Assembly (NCBI GenBank): GCA_039805565.1
Contig: JBDLTZ010000100.1
Coordinates: 4,754 to 68,753, forward strand
DNA: 64,000 nt
Direction: 5' to 3'
Origin: CALJIC01 sp039805565
GTDB lineage: Bacteria; Chloroflexota; Chloroflexia; Chloroflexales; Roseiflexaceae
The notes beneath the pieces were generated by a model. It searched no databases, was not told where the DNA came from, and saw only the letters and a list, made by a program, of their open reading frames with translations. The translations under genes and the position numbers were made by a program. Of this stretch, positions 54,842 to 63,946 are shown in pieces; the stretch's first letter is position 1, and each line of letters begins with the position of its first letter.

Positions 54842-55714
54842 ATGGAGCCCAAGGACTGGCTTGTGCAGCCTGACCGCAAGCAGATTCGCCTCGCCCAGCA
54901 CCCCACCGACGCCAGTGGAGCGCTCGCCGACGAGGATGCCGCCCGGGAGCACGCCACCGCGCTGATGAGCGAGCTGACGCGCTGTCAGGCCATATTCCAT
55001 GCGCACGCCCAGTACGGGCTGCTCGTCCTCCTGCACGGGATGGATGCCGCCGGCAAAGATGAGACCATCCAGACAGTCTTCTCCTCGCTCGACCCGCAAG
55101 TGTGCCAGGCGAAGCAGTTCAAGGCCCCGACGACGACCGAGCGGCAGCACGACTACCTCTGGCGGGCGGCCCAGGCGCTGCCCACCCGCGGCCAGGTGGC
55201 CGTCTTCAACCGCTCGTACTACGAGCAGGTCACCTCCGAGCAGATCTACCCCGACCAGATCGACCAGTGGGGCCTGCCGCCCAAGGCGCGCGAGGACCTC
55301 TGGGACAAGCGCTACGCCCAGATCAACAGCTTCGAGCGCCACCTTGTCGAGAACGGGTTTCGGGTCATCAAGCTCTTTCTGCACATCTCGAAAGAGATCG
55401 AGCGAGAGCGCCTGCTGGAGCGGATCGACCGGCCGGAGCTCCAGGGAGAATTCTCCGAGTCCGATCTGCGGCACCACCACGACTGGGACGCCTTTCAGAC
55501 ATCCTACGAGGCCATGCTCTCCCGGACGAGCACGGCGTGGTCGCCCTGGTACGTCATCCCCGCCAACCAGCGCTGGTACACCTACGCGGCGGTCACATCG
55601 GTGCTGGTCCGCGAGCTCAAGTCGCTCCACACCGACTTCCCATCACTCGACGATGCGGCGCAGCGGAAGCTCCAGGAGGCGCGCGTGGAGCTGCTGCGCG
55701 AGCGGAGCGTGTGA
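54842..55714 (+). CDS. ppk2: Polyphosphate kinase 2 family protein
   Basis: 290 residues from ATG 54842, which has GGGAGAC nearby; an in-frame ATG at 54815 is less well placed. Walker A is HGMDAAGKDETIQTVF, Walker B is VAVFNRSYYEQV, and the lid is RERLLERIDRPE. The class I PPK2 enzymes use polyphosphate to phosphorylate NDP or NMP. The size and GRNRSH-less C-terminus fit class I. Confidence 0.9.
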   Translation: MEPKDWLVQPDRKQIRLAQHPTDASGALADEDAAREHATALMSELTRCQAIFHAHAQYGLLVLLHGMDAAGKDETIQTVFSSLDPQVCQAKQFKAPTTTERQHDYLWRAAQALPTRGQVAVFNRSYYEQVTSEQIYPDQIDQWGLPPKAREDLWDKRYAQINSFERHLVENGFRVIKLFLHISKEIERERLLERIDRPELQGEFSESDLRHHHDWDAFQTSYEAMLSRTSTAWSPWYVIPANQRWYTYAAVTSVLVRELKSLHTDFPSLDDAAQRKLQEARVELLRERSV

Positions 55715-55863
55715 CCGCAGCGTCGCAGCCCTCGCGCCCCGTGGTACACTGACCACACACCCCATCGGAATGAGGATGGCGATGATCCACTCTGAGCAGA
55801 TCGTGCGTTGCCTGGAACCGCCGCGGCGCGAGGGGTGGAGCTGACGCCGGCAGGGGAGGTTGT

Positions 55864-57255
55864 ATGGACATCACGCTCTTCGGCGCGGCCGGCGAGGTGA
55901 CCGGCTCAGCGTACTACGTCGAGACCGAGCGGGCGCGGGTGCTGGTGGACTTCGGCATCTTCCAGGGCGGCCGGGCCGACGAGCAGCGCAACCGCGTACC
56001 CGATGGGCTGGACGTGGGCGCGCTCGACGCGGTGGTGCTGACCCACGCACACCTGGACCACAGCGGGCGGCTGCCCCTGCTGGCGCGCGCCGGGTATCGC
56101 CAGCCGATCTACGCCACCCCCGGCACGATCGACATCGTCGGCCTGCTGCTGCGCGACTCCGCCCGCATCCAGCAGGACGACGCCGCGCGCGAGAACCGCC
56201 GCCGCGAGCGGGCCGGGCTGGCGCCGCTGCCGCCGCCCTACACCGAGGAGGACGTCGAGCGGCTGCTGGGGCTGCTGGAGCCGCTGCCCTACGACGCCCC
56301 GCTCGAGGTGGCGCCGGGCGTGGCGGTGCGCGCCCGCGAGGCCGGGCACGTGCTGGGGTCGGCCAGCCTGGAGCTCGGCGCTGAGGAGGGCAGGCGCCGC
56401 ACCGCCGTGGTCTTCTCGGGCGACATCGGGCCGCGCAGCGTGCCCATCCTGCGCGACCCCGAGCCGCCCGCGCGGGCCGACTTGGTGTTCCTCGAGTCCA
56501 CCTACGGCGACCGCGACCACCGGCCGCTGGCGGAGACCGTGGCCGAGTTCGAGAAGCTGGTGCTGGAGGCCGTGCTGAACCGCGGCAAGATCCTCGTCCC
56601 CTCGTTCGCCGTCGGGCGCGCGCAGCAGCTCCTGTACCACCTCGCCGAGCTGTTCGAGCGCGGCGCCGTGCCGCCGTTCCCGGTCTACCTCGACAGCCCG
56701 ATGGGCATCGCCGCCACCGAGATCTACCTGCGCCACCCCGAGCTGGCCGACGACGACCCGGGCGCCTTCGAGTCGCGGCGGGCGCTGCGGCGGGCGCTGG
56801 AGACCCTGAGCTTCACCGCGTCGGCGGCCGAGTCGCGCGAGCTGAACGACATGGACGGCCCATGTATGATCATCGCCGGCTCAGGCATGGCCAACGCCGG
56901 CCGGATCGTCCACCACCTGCGACACAACCTGTGGCGGCGCGAGGCGGTGGTGCTGATCGTCGGCTACCAGGCCGAGGGGACGCTGGGGCGGCAGCTGGCC
57001 GAGGGGGCGCGGCAGGTGTCGATCTTCGGCGACCGGATCGCGGTGCGGGCGAAGGTGCGGACGCTGGGCGGCTTCAGCGCGCACGCCGGACAGAGCGAGC
57101 TGCTGGAGTGGGTGCGGCCGATGGCCGAGGGCGGGGCGCGGGTGGCGCTGACCCACGGTGAGGCGCGCGGACGTCTGCCGCTGGCCGAGCTGATCGCCAG
57201 GCGCTACGGTGTCGAGCCGGAGCTGCCGGAGCTCGGCGATGTAATCGCGGTGTAG
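55864..57255 (+). CDS. MBL-fold beta-CASP RNA-processing exonuclease
   Basis: 463 residues from ATG 55864, with GGGGAGGT upstream. The metallo-beta-lactamase metal site is LTHAHLDHSGRLP. Later ligands lie in AGHVLGSASLEL and SGDIG. The beta-CASP insert has PSFAVGRAQQLLYHL, and the C-terminal motifs are SGMANAGRIVHHL, LGGFSAHAGQSELLEW and THGEARGR. This layout is that of YSH1/CPSF73-like nucleases, which degrade or process RNA. Confidence 0.92.
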   Translation: MDITLFGAAGEVTGSAYYVETERARVLVDFGIFQGGRADEQRNRVPDGLDVGALDAVVLTHAHLDHSGRLPLLARAGYRQPIYATPGTIDIVGLLLRDSARIQQDDAARENRRRERAGLAPLPPPYTEEDVERLLGLLEPLPYDAPLEVAPGVAVRAREAGHVLGSASLELGAEEGRRRTAVVFSGDIGPRSVPILRDPEPPARADLVFLESTYGDRDHRPLAETVAEFEKLVLEAVLNRGKILVPSFAVGRAQQLLYHLAELFERGAVPPFPVYLDSPMGIAATEIYLRHPELADDDPGAFESRRALRRALETLSFTASAAESRELNDMDGPCMIIAGSGMANAGRIVHHLRHNLWRREAVVLIVGYQAEGTLGRQLAEGARQVSIFGDRIAVRAKVRTLGGFSAHAGQSELLEWVRPMAEGGARVALTHGEARGRLPLAELIARRYGVEPELPELGDVIAV

Positions 57256-57262
57256 GGCGGCC

Positions 57263-57297
57263 TGAGCGCTGAACGATGAAGGCTGAAGACTGAGCGG
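57263..57297 (+). repeat. Short TGA-heptamer array
   Basis: Five 7-bp units: TGAGCGC, TGAACGA, TGAAGGC, TGAAGAC, TGAGCGG. It starts 8 bp after the stop of the beta-CASP gene, on the same strand. No palindromic core or right arm is seen. Confidence 0.65.
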
Positions 57298-57358
57298 AGC
57301 GAAGCCAAACCTGCGCTACACTGTCACCGACACCGCTGCCTGTCACAGGAGCGCCCCA

Positions 57359-58966
57359 ATGCTCGAAGACCTGTACACCTCACCGTACCACGTCCGCCGC
57401 TTCCCGCTCGTGGCAGCGAACGGCGTGGCCGCCACCAGCCACCCGCTGGCCGCGCAGGCCGGCCTAGCGATGCTCCAGCGCGGTGGCTCGGCCGTGGACG
57501 CCGCCGTGGCCATGGCCGCCGTGCTGACCGTCGTCGAGCCAACCTCGAACGGCATCGGCGGCGACGCCTTCGCCCTGGTGTGGGACGGCGCTCGCCTGCA
57601 CGGCCTGAACGGCTCGGGCCGAGCCCCGGCCGCGCTCACCCCCGAGCTGGTGGCGCGCGCCGGCCACACCCAGATGCCCGCGCTCGGCTGGCTGCCCGTG
57701 ACCGTCCCCGGCGCCCCGGCGGCCTGGGCCGACCTGCACGCCCGCTTCGGGAAGCTCCCGCTGGCTGAGGTGCTGGCGCCGGCGATCGGGTACGCCGAGC
57801 GCGGCCACCCGGTTACGCCGACCGTGGCGCTCAACTGGGAGCGGCGCGTGCGCCAGGCGCAGCAGCGGCACGAGCCGGAGTTCGCCGGGTTCCTGCCAAC
57901 CTTCGCCCCCGGCGGGCGCGCGCCGCGCCCCGGCGAGCTCTTCGCCAGCCCGGGCCACGCCGCCACACTGCGCCGGATCGCCCAGAGCGCCGCGCGCGAC
58001 TTCTACGAGGGCGAGACGGCCGCGGCGATCGCCGGGTTCGCGCGCCGCACCGGGGGGGCGCTGGCCGCAGAGGACCTTGCCGCCCACACCAGCACGTGGG
58101 TCGAGCCGATCGGCGTGGACTACCGCGGCTACACCGTGTGGGAGATCCCGCCGAACGGCCAGGGGATCGCGGCGCTGATCGCGCTCGGCGTGCTGGGCGG
58201 GCTGGACGTGGCGGCCCACGCGCGCGACTCGGCCGAGTCGTACCACCTGCAGATCGAGGCGATGAAGCTGGCCTTCGCCGACGCCTACCGCTACGTGGCG
58301 GACCCGGAGCGCGCCGAGGTACCGGTGCGCGGGCTGCTGGACCCGGCCTACCACGCGGCGCGCCGGGCGCTGATCGGGCCGCGGGCGCGGGCCCACGAGC
58401 CGGGCGAGCCGCCGCGCGGGGGCACGGTCTACCTGTGCGCCGCCGACGCCGACGGCCTGATGGTGAGCATGATCCAGTCGAACTTCCAGGGGTTCGGCTC
58501 GGGGGTGGTGGTGCCGGGCACGGGCGTGGCGCTGCACAACCGCGGCCTCGGCTTTACCCTGGAGGCGGGCCACCCGAACCGGCTGGAGCCGGGCAAGCGT
58601 CCGTACCACACGATCATCCCGGCGTTCCTCACCCGGGGCGGCGAGGCGCTGGGGCCGTTCGGGGTGATGGGCGGTGAGATGCAGCCGCAGGGCCACGCGC
58701 AGGTGGCGGTGAACACGCTGGACTACGGCATGCACCCCCAGGCCGCCCTCGACGCACCGCGCTGGCGGGTGGAGGGGGACGTGGTACACCTGGAGTTGGA
58801 GACTCCGCGGCACGTGGTGGAGGGGCTGATCGCGCGCGGCCACCAGGTGCAGGTGCAGGGCGAGGTGGGCAGCTTCGGGCGCGGCCAGGCGATCTGGCGC
58901 CTCCCGAGCGGCGCCTACGTCGCCGGCGGCGAGTCGCGCTGCGACGGCGGGCCAGTGGGGTACTAG
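57359..58966 (+). CDS. ggt: Gamma-glutamyltransferase family protein
   Basis: 535 residues from ATG 57359. The large subunit begins ANGVAATSHPLAAQAGLAML, with QRGGSAVDAAVA and VVEPTSNGIGGDAF. The autocatalytic Thr would be that in PRGGTVYLCAADADGLMV near residue 355. The small subunit has FQGFGSGVVVPGTGVALHN. The enzyme cleaves gamma-glutamyl amides. No signal peptide is evident, unlike most bacterial forms, so a cytoplasmic place is possible. Confidence 0.9.
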   Translation: MLEDLYTSPYHVRRFPLVAANGVAATSHPLAAQAGLAMLQRGGSAVDAAVAMAAVLTVVEPTSNGIGGDAFALVWDGARLHGLNGSGRAPAALTPELVARAGHTQMPALGWLPVTVPGAPAAWADLHARFGKLPLAEVLAPAIGYAERGHPVTPTVALNWERRVRQAQQRHEPEFAGFLPTFAPGGRAPRPGELFASPGHAATLRRIAQSAARDFYEGETAAAIAGFARRTGGALAAEDLAAHTSTWVEPIGVDYRGYTVWEIPPNGQGIAALIALGVLGGLDVAAHARDSAESYHLQIEAMKLAFADAYRYVADPERAEVPVRGLLDPAYHAARRALIGPRARAHEPGEPPRGGTVYLCAADADGLMVSMIQSNFQGFGSGVVVPGTGVALHNRGLGFTLEAGHPNRLEPGKRPYHTIIPAFLTRGGEALGPFGVMGGEMQPQGHAQVAVNTLDYGMHPQAALDAPRWRVEGDVVHLELETPRHVVEGLIARGHQVQVQGEVGSFGRGQAIWRLPSGAYVAGGESRCDGGPVGY

Positions 58967-59006
58967 ATCTGAACGCTGAATGCTTAAGCACCGCAGTGCG
59001 CTGAAT

Positions 59007-59032
59007 CTCCCCCTCTCCTGCGGCAGGGAGAG
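59007..59032. repeat. Dispersed hairpin similar to those at 8273 and 36974
   Basis: CTCCCCCTCTCCTGC faces GCAGGGAGAG, a stem variant of CCCCTCTCCC/GGGAGAGGGG. It lies 40 bp after the gamma-glutamyltransferase stop, following two TGA-heptamers (58971-58985). Confidence 0.5.
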
Positions 59033-59161
59033 TGGGCCGGGGGTGAAGGCCTTCCAGCTCCCTCCCTGACTCAGCCATATGCCCTATTGATCGGCGCCCT
59101 GAAGCGTGCGAGAATGAGCGTACTAATGCGGTAGAGAGTATCCGGCTGAGGAGAGAAGTCT

Positions 59162-60205
59162 ATGCGCGCCAGCGATACACTGCTCGCGGAGTTGCTCGCC
59201 CAGCACCCGCTTTCGGACGACCAGATGTTGCTGGGGCGACTGCTCGCCGCACCTCCCCAGCCCTCCCGTGCGGGCGCGCTCACGCTGCGCCGTCCGCAGT
59301 CCCCGCTCACCTTCGGTCGCCCGCCGGGCCGCCTCGTGCTCGGCGCAGGCTCGGTGCTGCTGGCCGTGACCCTGTCGCTCGGGGGCGTAGCTCCGGCGCG
59401 TGCGGAGCGCTCGATGCCTGAGCCTGTGGAGCCCGCGGCCGTGGCCGTACCCGCCGCGCCCGCGCTCGTCTCGCCCAGTGCTGCGCCGAGCGCCGCCCGC
59501 GCAGCCCTCCCGCCGATGGTGCCCTCTGCGATGGTGCAGCCCTTCGAGGCCCGCGCCGCCCTCCCGCCGCACTCGGCCGTCGTGAGCCCGCCACCCGCCG
59601 CGTCAGTCGCCGCGCCGGCGCCGGGGTCGATCGCCGACCAGGCTGCGCCGGCCGCTGTTCTCCCAGGGGCGCCAGGTGCCACGCTCCCACCGGCCCAGGT
59701 GAGTGGCCGCGCCCAGCCGAAGGAGACCCTGGCGCCCGCGCCGCAGCGCCCGTCGCAGGGCCAGACGACCCCGCTGCGCCAGCCTGCCCCGGCCGCCCAA
59801 GTGGTCCGCGAGCGCGTGCGCGTGATCACCATCGTCTACCCGCCGCCGGACTTCAGCGACCCGTTCGTCCACATCCGCGGCACGCAGTTCGACCCGGCGG
59901 TGCTGGCGCAGGGCGGCCCTGCCGTCCCGCCCCCACCCTCCCGGCGCCAGGTGACCGTCCGCGAGGTGATTGTGACTACGCCCGCCTCCCCAGTGCGGCC
60001 GGCGCAGCCGAGCAGCCCGGTGCAGACGGCGCCCGCGCGCCCGGGACGCACCTATGTGGTCGCGCCGAACGACACGCTCACCGCCATCGCGCAGCGCTTC
60101 TACAACAACGCCGACCTGTGGATGCGGATCTACGACGCCAACCGCGCGGTGCTCGGCAACAACCCGAATGCGATCCCGGCCGGCGTGCGGATCCTGATTC
60201 CCTAG
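59162..60205 (+). CDS. LysM-domain membrane-anchored protein
   Basis: 347 residues from ATG 59162, with GAGGAGAG upstream. A single membrane segment lies at 57-80 (RLVLGAGSVLLAVTLSLGGV). Residues 85-225 are low-complexity Ala/Pro/Val, probably a spacer through the cell wall. Residues 297-347 are a LysM domain (YVVAPNDTLTAIAQRFYNNA, then NPNAIPAGVRILIP), which binds peptidoglycan or chitin-like glycans. No catalytic domain is present. Confidence 0.87.
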   Translation: MRASDTLLAELLAQHPLSDDQMLLGRLLAAPPQPSRAGALTLRRPQSPLTFGRPPGRLVLGAGSVLLAVTLSLGGVAPARAERSMPEPVEPAAVAVPAAPALVSPSAAPSAARAALPPMVPSAMVQPFEARAALPPHSAVVSPPPAASVAAPAPGSIADQAAPAAVLPGAPGATLPPAQVSGRAQPKETLAPAPQRPSQGQTTPLRQPAPAAQVVRERVRVITIVYPPPDFSDPFVHIRGTQFDPAVLAQGGPAVPPPPSRRQVTVREVIVTTPASPVRPAQPSSPVQTAPARPGRTYVVAPNDTLTAIAQRFYNNADLWMRIYDANRAVLGNNPNAIPAGVRILIP

Positions 60206-60239
60206 TACTCGTTTCCAGTGCAGGATTCTCGATATCATT

Positions 60240-60650
60240 ACCGAGCGCTAAAACTGGTTTGCAGTGGAAGCCTTTTTACCCTCCCCGGCTGCTGGCCCGC
60301 CCCCGGGTGTTGGCCCTAGTGGCTTTGTGCTGGACGATCACCCGCAGGTCGTGGGCGATCACCCAGAGGGCCATCCCTTCGTCGCCGTGGTAGCGACAGC
60401 GGCGCAACGCGTGGCGCCGTTTCAGCCCACTGATGCGTCCTTCGATACCCGCCTACCAATCACGACCCTTGCGAAACCAGCGTTGTCGCTCATACTCTCG
60501 ACGCGCCGCTATCTTGCGCCCAGATGGTGAAGGCACGTACGCGCACGCCGTCAGCAAGCAGGGTGCTGTCGACGGGGTAGTGTAGACCACCGTGCTATTG
60601 AGGCGGAGCTTGTGACCGCGAGTGACGTGGTGCTTCTGAGCGAGGACGAC
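60240..60650 (-). pseudogene. Decayed transposase (IS5/ISNCY-like) C-terminal half
   Basis: The minus strand reads HKLRLNSTVVYTT, then, after a frameshift, RWFRKGRDW, an in-frame TAG, and AGIEGRISGLKRRHALRRCR followed by YHGDEGMALWVIAHDLRVI. The latter is the typical C-terminus of DDE transposases of the IS5-like groups. At least one stop and one frameshift are present, and the N-terminal half is missing. It fills the 60206-60611 gap. Confidence 0.65.
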
Positions 60651-61262
60651 CACAGGATCGAGGAGACGCTCAAGAGTCTGCGGCTAAATGAGGTTAGCCC
60701 AGCGGAGCATCCCTCGGTCCGCGGGGAGCGCTCGTTTCGGGGGCGGACGCTGGGGCAGGGGGGGATAGCGTTGCTCTTCCACGTGTGTACCAAGGACGCG
60801 ACGCCGGCCGAGCGGCGCGACGTCGCACTGCTTGCACTCCTGACTGGGTATGACTTGCGGCGGGCCGAGGTGGTCGTGCTCGACCTCTTCGACCACACCG
60901 CTGAGAATGGCGCGCTCCTCATTCGGCAGGGGAAGGGGCGGAAGGACTGGCCGGTGTACTTGCCCGCCAGGGCGCAGCAGCACCTCCGGTGGCGGATGAG
61001 CGCGCAGACGGTGTTCGCGGTCCTCCGGGCGCGGGGCGCGGTGGCAGACCTCGCGCATTTCTCGCCACACGACCTGCTGCGCACCTATATCTCGAACCTG
61101 CTTGACACTGGCGCCGACCTAGCCATCGTGCAGCAGCTCGCCGGGCACGCCGACCCGGCGGTCACCGCGCGCTACGACCGGCGCCGCGAGGCAGCGAAGC
61201 AGCGCACCTCCCAGCTCCTCCAAATCCTGTTGGCCAGTGAGCTGGGAGGCGGTTCTGCATGA
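60612..61262 (+). CDS. Tyrosine recombinase / integrase, truncated
   Basis: 216 residues. The catalytic domain is complete by motifs: Arg83 in GYDLRRAEVV, Lys in RQGKGRKDWPVYLP, His153 and Arg157 in FSPHDLLRTYISN, His179 in LAGHADPAV and the nucleophile Tyr188 in TARYDRR. The N-terminal core-binding domain is missing or replaced by about 50 unrelated residues, and the region around 115-150 is shorter than usual. The start (GTG 60612) is doubtful. It may be a broken integrase of a lost element. Confidence 0.7.
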   Translation: MTASDVVLLSEDDHRIEETLKSLRLNEVSPAEHPSVRGERSFRGRTLGQGGIALLFHVCTKDATPAERRDVALLALLTGYDLRRAEVVVLDLFDHTAENGALLIRQGKGRKDWPVYLPARAQQHLRWRMSAQTVFAVLRARGAVADLAHFSPHDLLRTYISNLLDTGADLAIVQQLAGHADPAVTARYDRRREAAKQRTSQLLQILLASELGGGSA

Positions 61263-61304
61263 GCAGGGTTGGTGTACAGGCTACTTCTGAGCCTGATGTC
61301 CCCC

Positions 61305-62288
61305 TTACTTGATCTGAACGCCGACCACGATCGCCCCCGCGTTGTCACCAGTCCACCCATCATTGATGGCGATCTGGAGTTCGCCGACGCCAGTCAGGCG
61401 GGTGAGTCGCTCGCCATCCGGGCCTGAGTCACCGAAGGTAACAACCTGCCAGGACCCGTTCCCGACGCGAGCGATGACCTGGCCGAGGTTTGCGGACGAC
61501 AGCTTCGTCCAATTCGGCCGGTTGCCAACATAGCCGCGAGCGTTAACCAACGCGTGCCTCCCGTTCTGAATTGTCCACCTGCCACTGCCGGCGCGCACCT
61601 CCACCGTCTGCCCCCGGGCGATCCTGATGCCGGTTGCCTGCACGTTCACAGTGGCAGGCACGTTCACTGCCCACGTGCGCTTTTCGACGTCGGTAGCAAA
61701 CGCCACGCCATCGGCGACCCCGTTCGGCGAGCAGGGGTAGTTGCGCTCACCTGGCACAGCCCGCCAGTAGAGGCCGGGCATCGTGACAAGGCTCACCATG
61801 CTGTTCGGAGCGATTACGACGTTCGTCGGTTTGCGGGTGTCGACGTTCGTGTGGACCGCGAAGTGCAGATGCGGCCCAGTGACATTGCCCGAGTTGCCGC
61901 TCTTGCCGATAGCCTGTCCCCGGGTGACGCGCGTGCCGACGTTGATGCGCTCGGACAGATGCGCGTAGCTGCTGTACAGCCCATTCCTGTGGTCGATGAC
62001 GATCATGTTGCCACCACCTGACTCGGTGCGGTGGTACACCACGCCAGCCTCAACCGCGCGCACCTCGGTACCTCGGGGCAACTCAAAATCGATCGCGCGG
62101 GCGTTGAACGCGGGGAAGGTCGTCAAGTGGTGGCCGCACGGGCCGGCGCTAATCGTGTACATCCCTCGAAACGGCAGCAAAAAGGTATTGACACTGCCGG
62201 TCTGGGCGAATACTGCATGTGGCAACAGGCTGACGCAAGCGGCCACCACGATGCAGACCAGCAGCACCCGGTACATCGACGTACGCAT
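61305..62288 (-). CDS. Secreted M23 peptidase with LecA-like lectin domain
   Basis: 327 residues from ATG 62288, with AAAGGGGAA upstream. The signal peptide ends near AVFA (28). Residues 40-150 form an M23/LytM zinc peptidase: Asp67 in RAIDFELPRGTEVRAVEAG, His110 in YSSYAHLS, and HLH at 140-142 (NVTGPHLHFAVH). Residues about 205-327 resemble the PA-IL/LecA galactose-binding domain: WAVNVPATVNVQATGIRIAR, then AGSGRWTI and ELQIAINDGWTGDN. A cell-wall hydrolase with a sugar-binding tail is expected outside the cell. Confidence 0.82.
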   Translation of the reverse strand: MRTSMYRVLLVCIVVAACVSLLPHAVFAQTGSVNTFLLPFRGMYTISAGPCGHHLTTFPAFNARAIDFELPRGTEVRAVEAGVVYHRTESGGGNMIVIDHRNGLYSSYAHLSERINVGTRVTRGQAIGKSGNSGNVTGPHLHFAVHTNVDTRKPTNVVIAPNSMVSLVTMPGLYWRAVPGERNYPCSPNGVADGVAFATDVEKRTWAVNVPATVNVQATGIRIARGQTVEVRAGSGRWTIQNGRHALVNARGYVGNRPNWTKLSSANLGQVIARVGNGSWQVVTFGDSGPDGERLTRLTGVGELQIAINDGWTGDNAGAIVVGVQIK

Positions 62289-62475
62289 AGGACGTTCCCC
62301 TTTCTGAGCACATTCGCCAAAGAGTATGAGCCGGATATGCGTTGACGGGCTAAGCAAGATTCGCGTCGGAAGCTCGCCGACGAGACAGAATGCGTAGGGA
62401 GCATCTATCTGCGAATCTCCCGGTCCGGCGCAAGGTGTACATACCAAGTTGATGGCACGTTAGGTGTTACCTGGT

Positions 62476-62710
62476 CTAGTACCAGCGCTGGTTGGCGTTG
62501 TTGAGGTTGCAGTCCCACTGGCGGATCGACACCCCGCGGTTCCTCGACCAGCCGAGGACCTCCAAGCACTTGCCGCTATTCTGGTTCACCAGCGAGATGC
62601 AATACCCCCAACCCCAAAGCGGATGAGCGGGTCGTAGAGCTCACGGGTGTTGATCGCATCGTTGGCGAGCCAGCGCCAAATGCGGGCGATGCGACCGGCT
62701 TCGTTGGCCA
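62476..62710 (-). pseudogene. Remnant of a ricin-type lectin protein, with possible phosphodiesterase part
   Basis: The minus strand codes YCISLVNQNSGKCLEVLGWS followed by RNRGVSIRQWDCNLNNANQR and WY before a stop, a clear ricin B (beta-trefoil) repeat with Q-x-W. Just upstream in another frame, AGRIARIWRWLANDAINTRE and LYDPLIRFGVGGIA recall the end of a glycerophosphodiesterase. Frame changes and loss of the rest show it is decayed. Confidence 0.55.
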
Positions 62711-62832
62711 AGCGGGGAATGAAAAGCGCGACCTTACTGAAATGTTCCACACAAACCAATTGGTTTGGTGAGTGGGTTTCACACTTTTGTAGTTTTATTT
62801 AGTGTAACGTAACCTACAGAGCCATCACAACA

Positions 62833-62882
62833 GTGTATCGTGGTGTATCGTGGTGTATCGTGGTGTATCGTGGTGTACTGTG
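62833..62882. repeat. Tandem 10-bp repeat
   Basis: Four perfect GTGTATCGTG units (62833-62872) and one variant, GTGTACTGTG. It lies in an AT-richer, non-coding stretch in front of an HTH fragment. Confidence 0.9.
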
Positions 62883-62963
62883 TCACTGGAGTGCAGCCGA
62901 CGAGCCATGTCCTGATCGCAGAACCGTATCCCCGATTATCGAGACCACTGTCATCCACTTATT

Positions 62964-63110
62964 ACCCAGGCACAGCTTGCCCAGACGCTTGGGCTCCCTG
63001 TCAACACGATTCAGCGCTGGGAAAGCGATGGCGTCCCATCCGCAGCGGATCTTCTGGTACTGACTGCCCTGTTCGTTCAGAAGGGTGCCATCATTAAGTA
63101 TCTGGGCTAG
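62964..63110 (+). pseudogene. XRE/MerR-like helix-turn-helix fragment
   Basis: From about 62964 one frame reads TQAQLAQTLGLPVNTIQRWE, then SDGVPSAADLLVLTALFVQK and GAIIKYLG before TAG. This is a single DNA-binding HTH and short tail. No start codon with an SD precedes it, so it is a fragment or a gene lacking its beginning. Confidence 0.45.
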
Positions 63111-63269
63111 TACTACAACGAGAATTCTGGTAACACGCTGACACATTGTTGTGACGGAGGGAGCTGATGCCCGAACCAGACGTCGTGCTGACGGCGCCGG
63201 TGCTTGAGAGGCAGTCGCAGAACCAAGTCGTGTAATCAGATTCCGCGCAGGAGGAGAGCTCGAGCGCCT

Positions 63270-63650
63270 AGTCCGCCAATGCACGCTTCAGTACGCTCGC
63301 AGCGAAGGCGCTCTGGCTGCCCGACGTGGTCGCAGGGCATCACTTGATTGGGGTTGGAATCACCGAGGCCGAGGCAGGCTCAGATATCCGTGCCGTCTCC
63401 ACGCGCATCATACGGTCCGGTCGCCAGATCGCTACCGCAGTACCGGCACCAAAGCCTATGTCAGTCGAATCGAAGAGGCCGACGCCTTTTCGGTGACGAC
63501 CGCGCGATCGTGGGTGTCTTCTGGCACAAGCATCGGGCGCCGACCAAACCGATGTTGGAGGTATCGCTCAAGGACACCCCGTTCGGCACGCTGATTGATG
63601 AGGAGTATAAGATGGTCTGGCAGAGCGCAACTCTCCCAGGTCTCAGCTGA
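63270..63650 (+). pseudogene. Acyl-CoA dehydrogenase remnant
   Basis: Frame one reads ALWLPDVVAGHHLIGVGITE and AEAGSDIRAVSTR, the substrate- and FAD-contacting part of acyl-CoA dehydrogenases. Frame two continues RYRSTGTKAYVSRIEEADAF. Frame three continues HKHRAPTKPMLEVSLKDTPF. Two frameshifts are needed, and the N- and C-terminal parts are missing. Confidence 0.7.
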
Positions 63651-63946
63651 AAATGCGCGCCCTGAAAATGGTACAGCCGGAACACGTGCAAAATCACAAA
63701 GTAATCGATAGCGTGTTCAAACTGCGAGGCTTCATAGAAACGGCGCGCGAAAGCCTCCCGCATCAGGACGCTGTTGGCGAACCCTGCGGCGGTCACCACG
63801 CTGACAGGCTGAAGCCTGCGGCTATGGTCACGAAGCCCGCCTGTACGGGCTCTGTCGTAGCCCGAGTCGCATGCGCCAACAGCATTTTCTATCAGGCAGG
63901 ATTGCTCTATCATGACGGCGGAAACGCAGACAGAGAGGAGCACGGT
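63651..63946. other. Non-coding stretch with IS605-end-like hairpins
   Basis: No gene is supported. Two small dyads, AGCC/GGCT near 63812-63823 and AGCCCG/CGGGCT at 63834-63851, resemble the paired hairpins at the right end of IS200/IS605 elements (GAAGCC motifs). No transposase is beside them. Confidence 0.35.

Noticed and set aside
55776..55844. 22-codon open frame (MAMIHSEQIVRCLEPP...) before the beta-CASP gene
   Set aside because: Very short, with only a weak SD and no recognised match; more likely leader sequence.
63812..63851. Complete IS200/IS605 element
   Set aside because: Only end-like hairpins are seen; no TnpA or TnpB reading frame adjoins them in the window.
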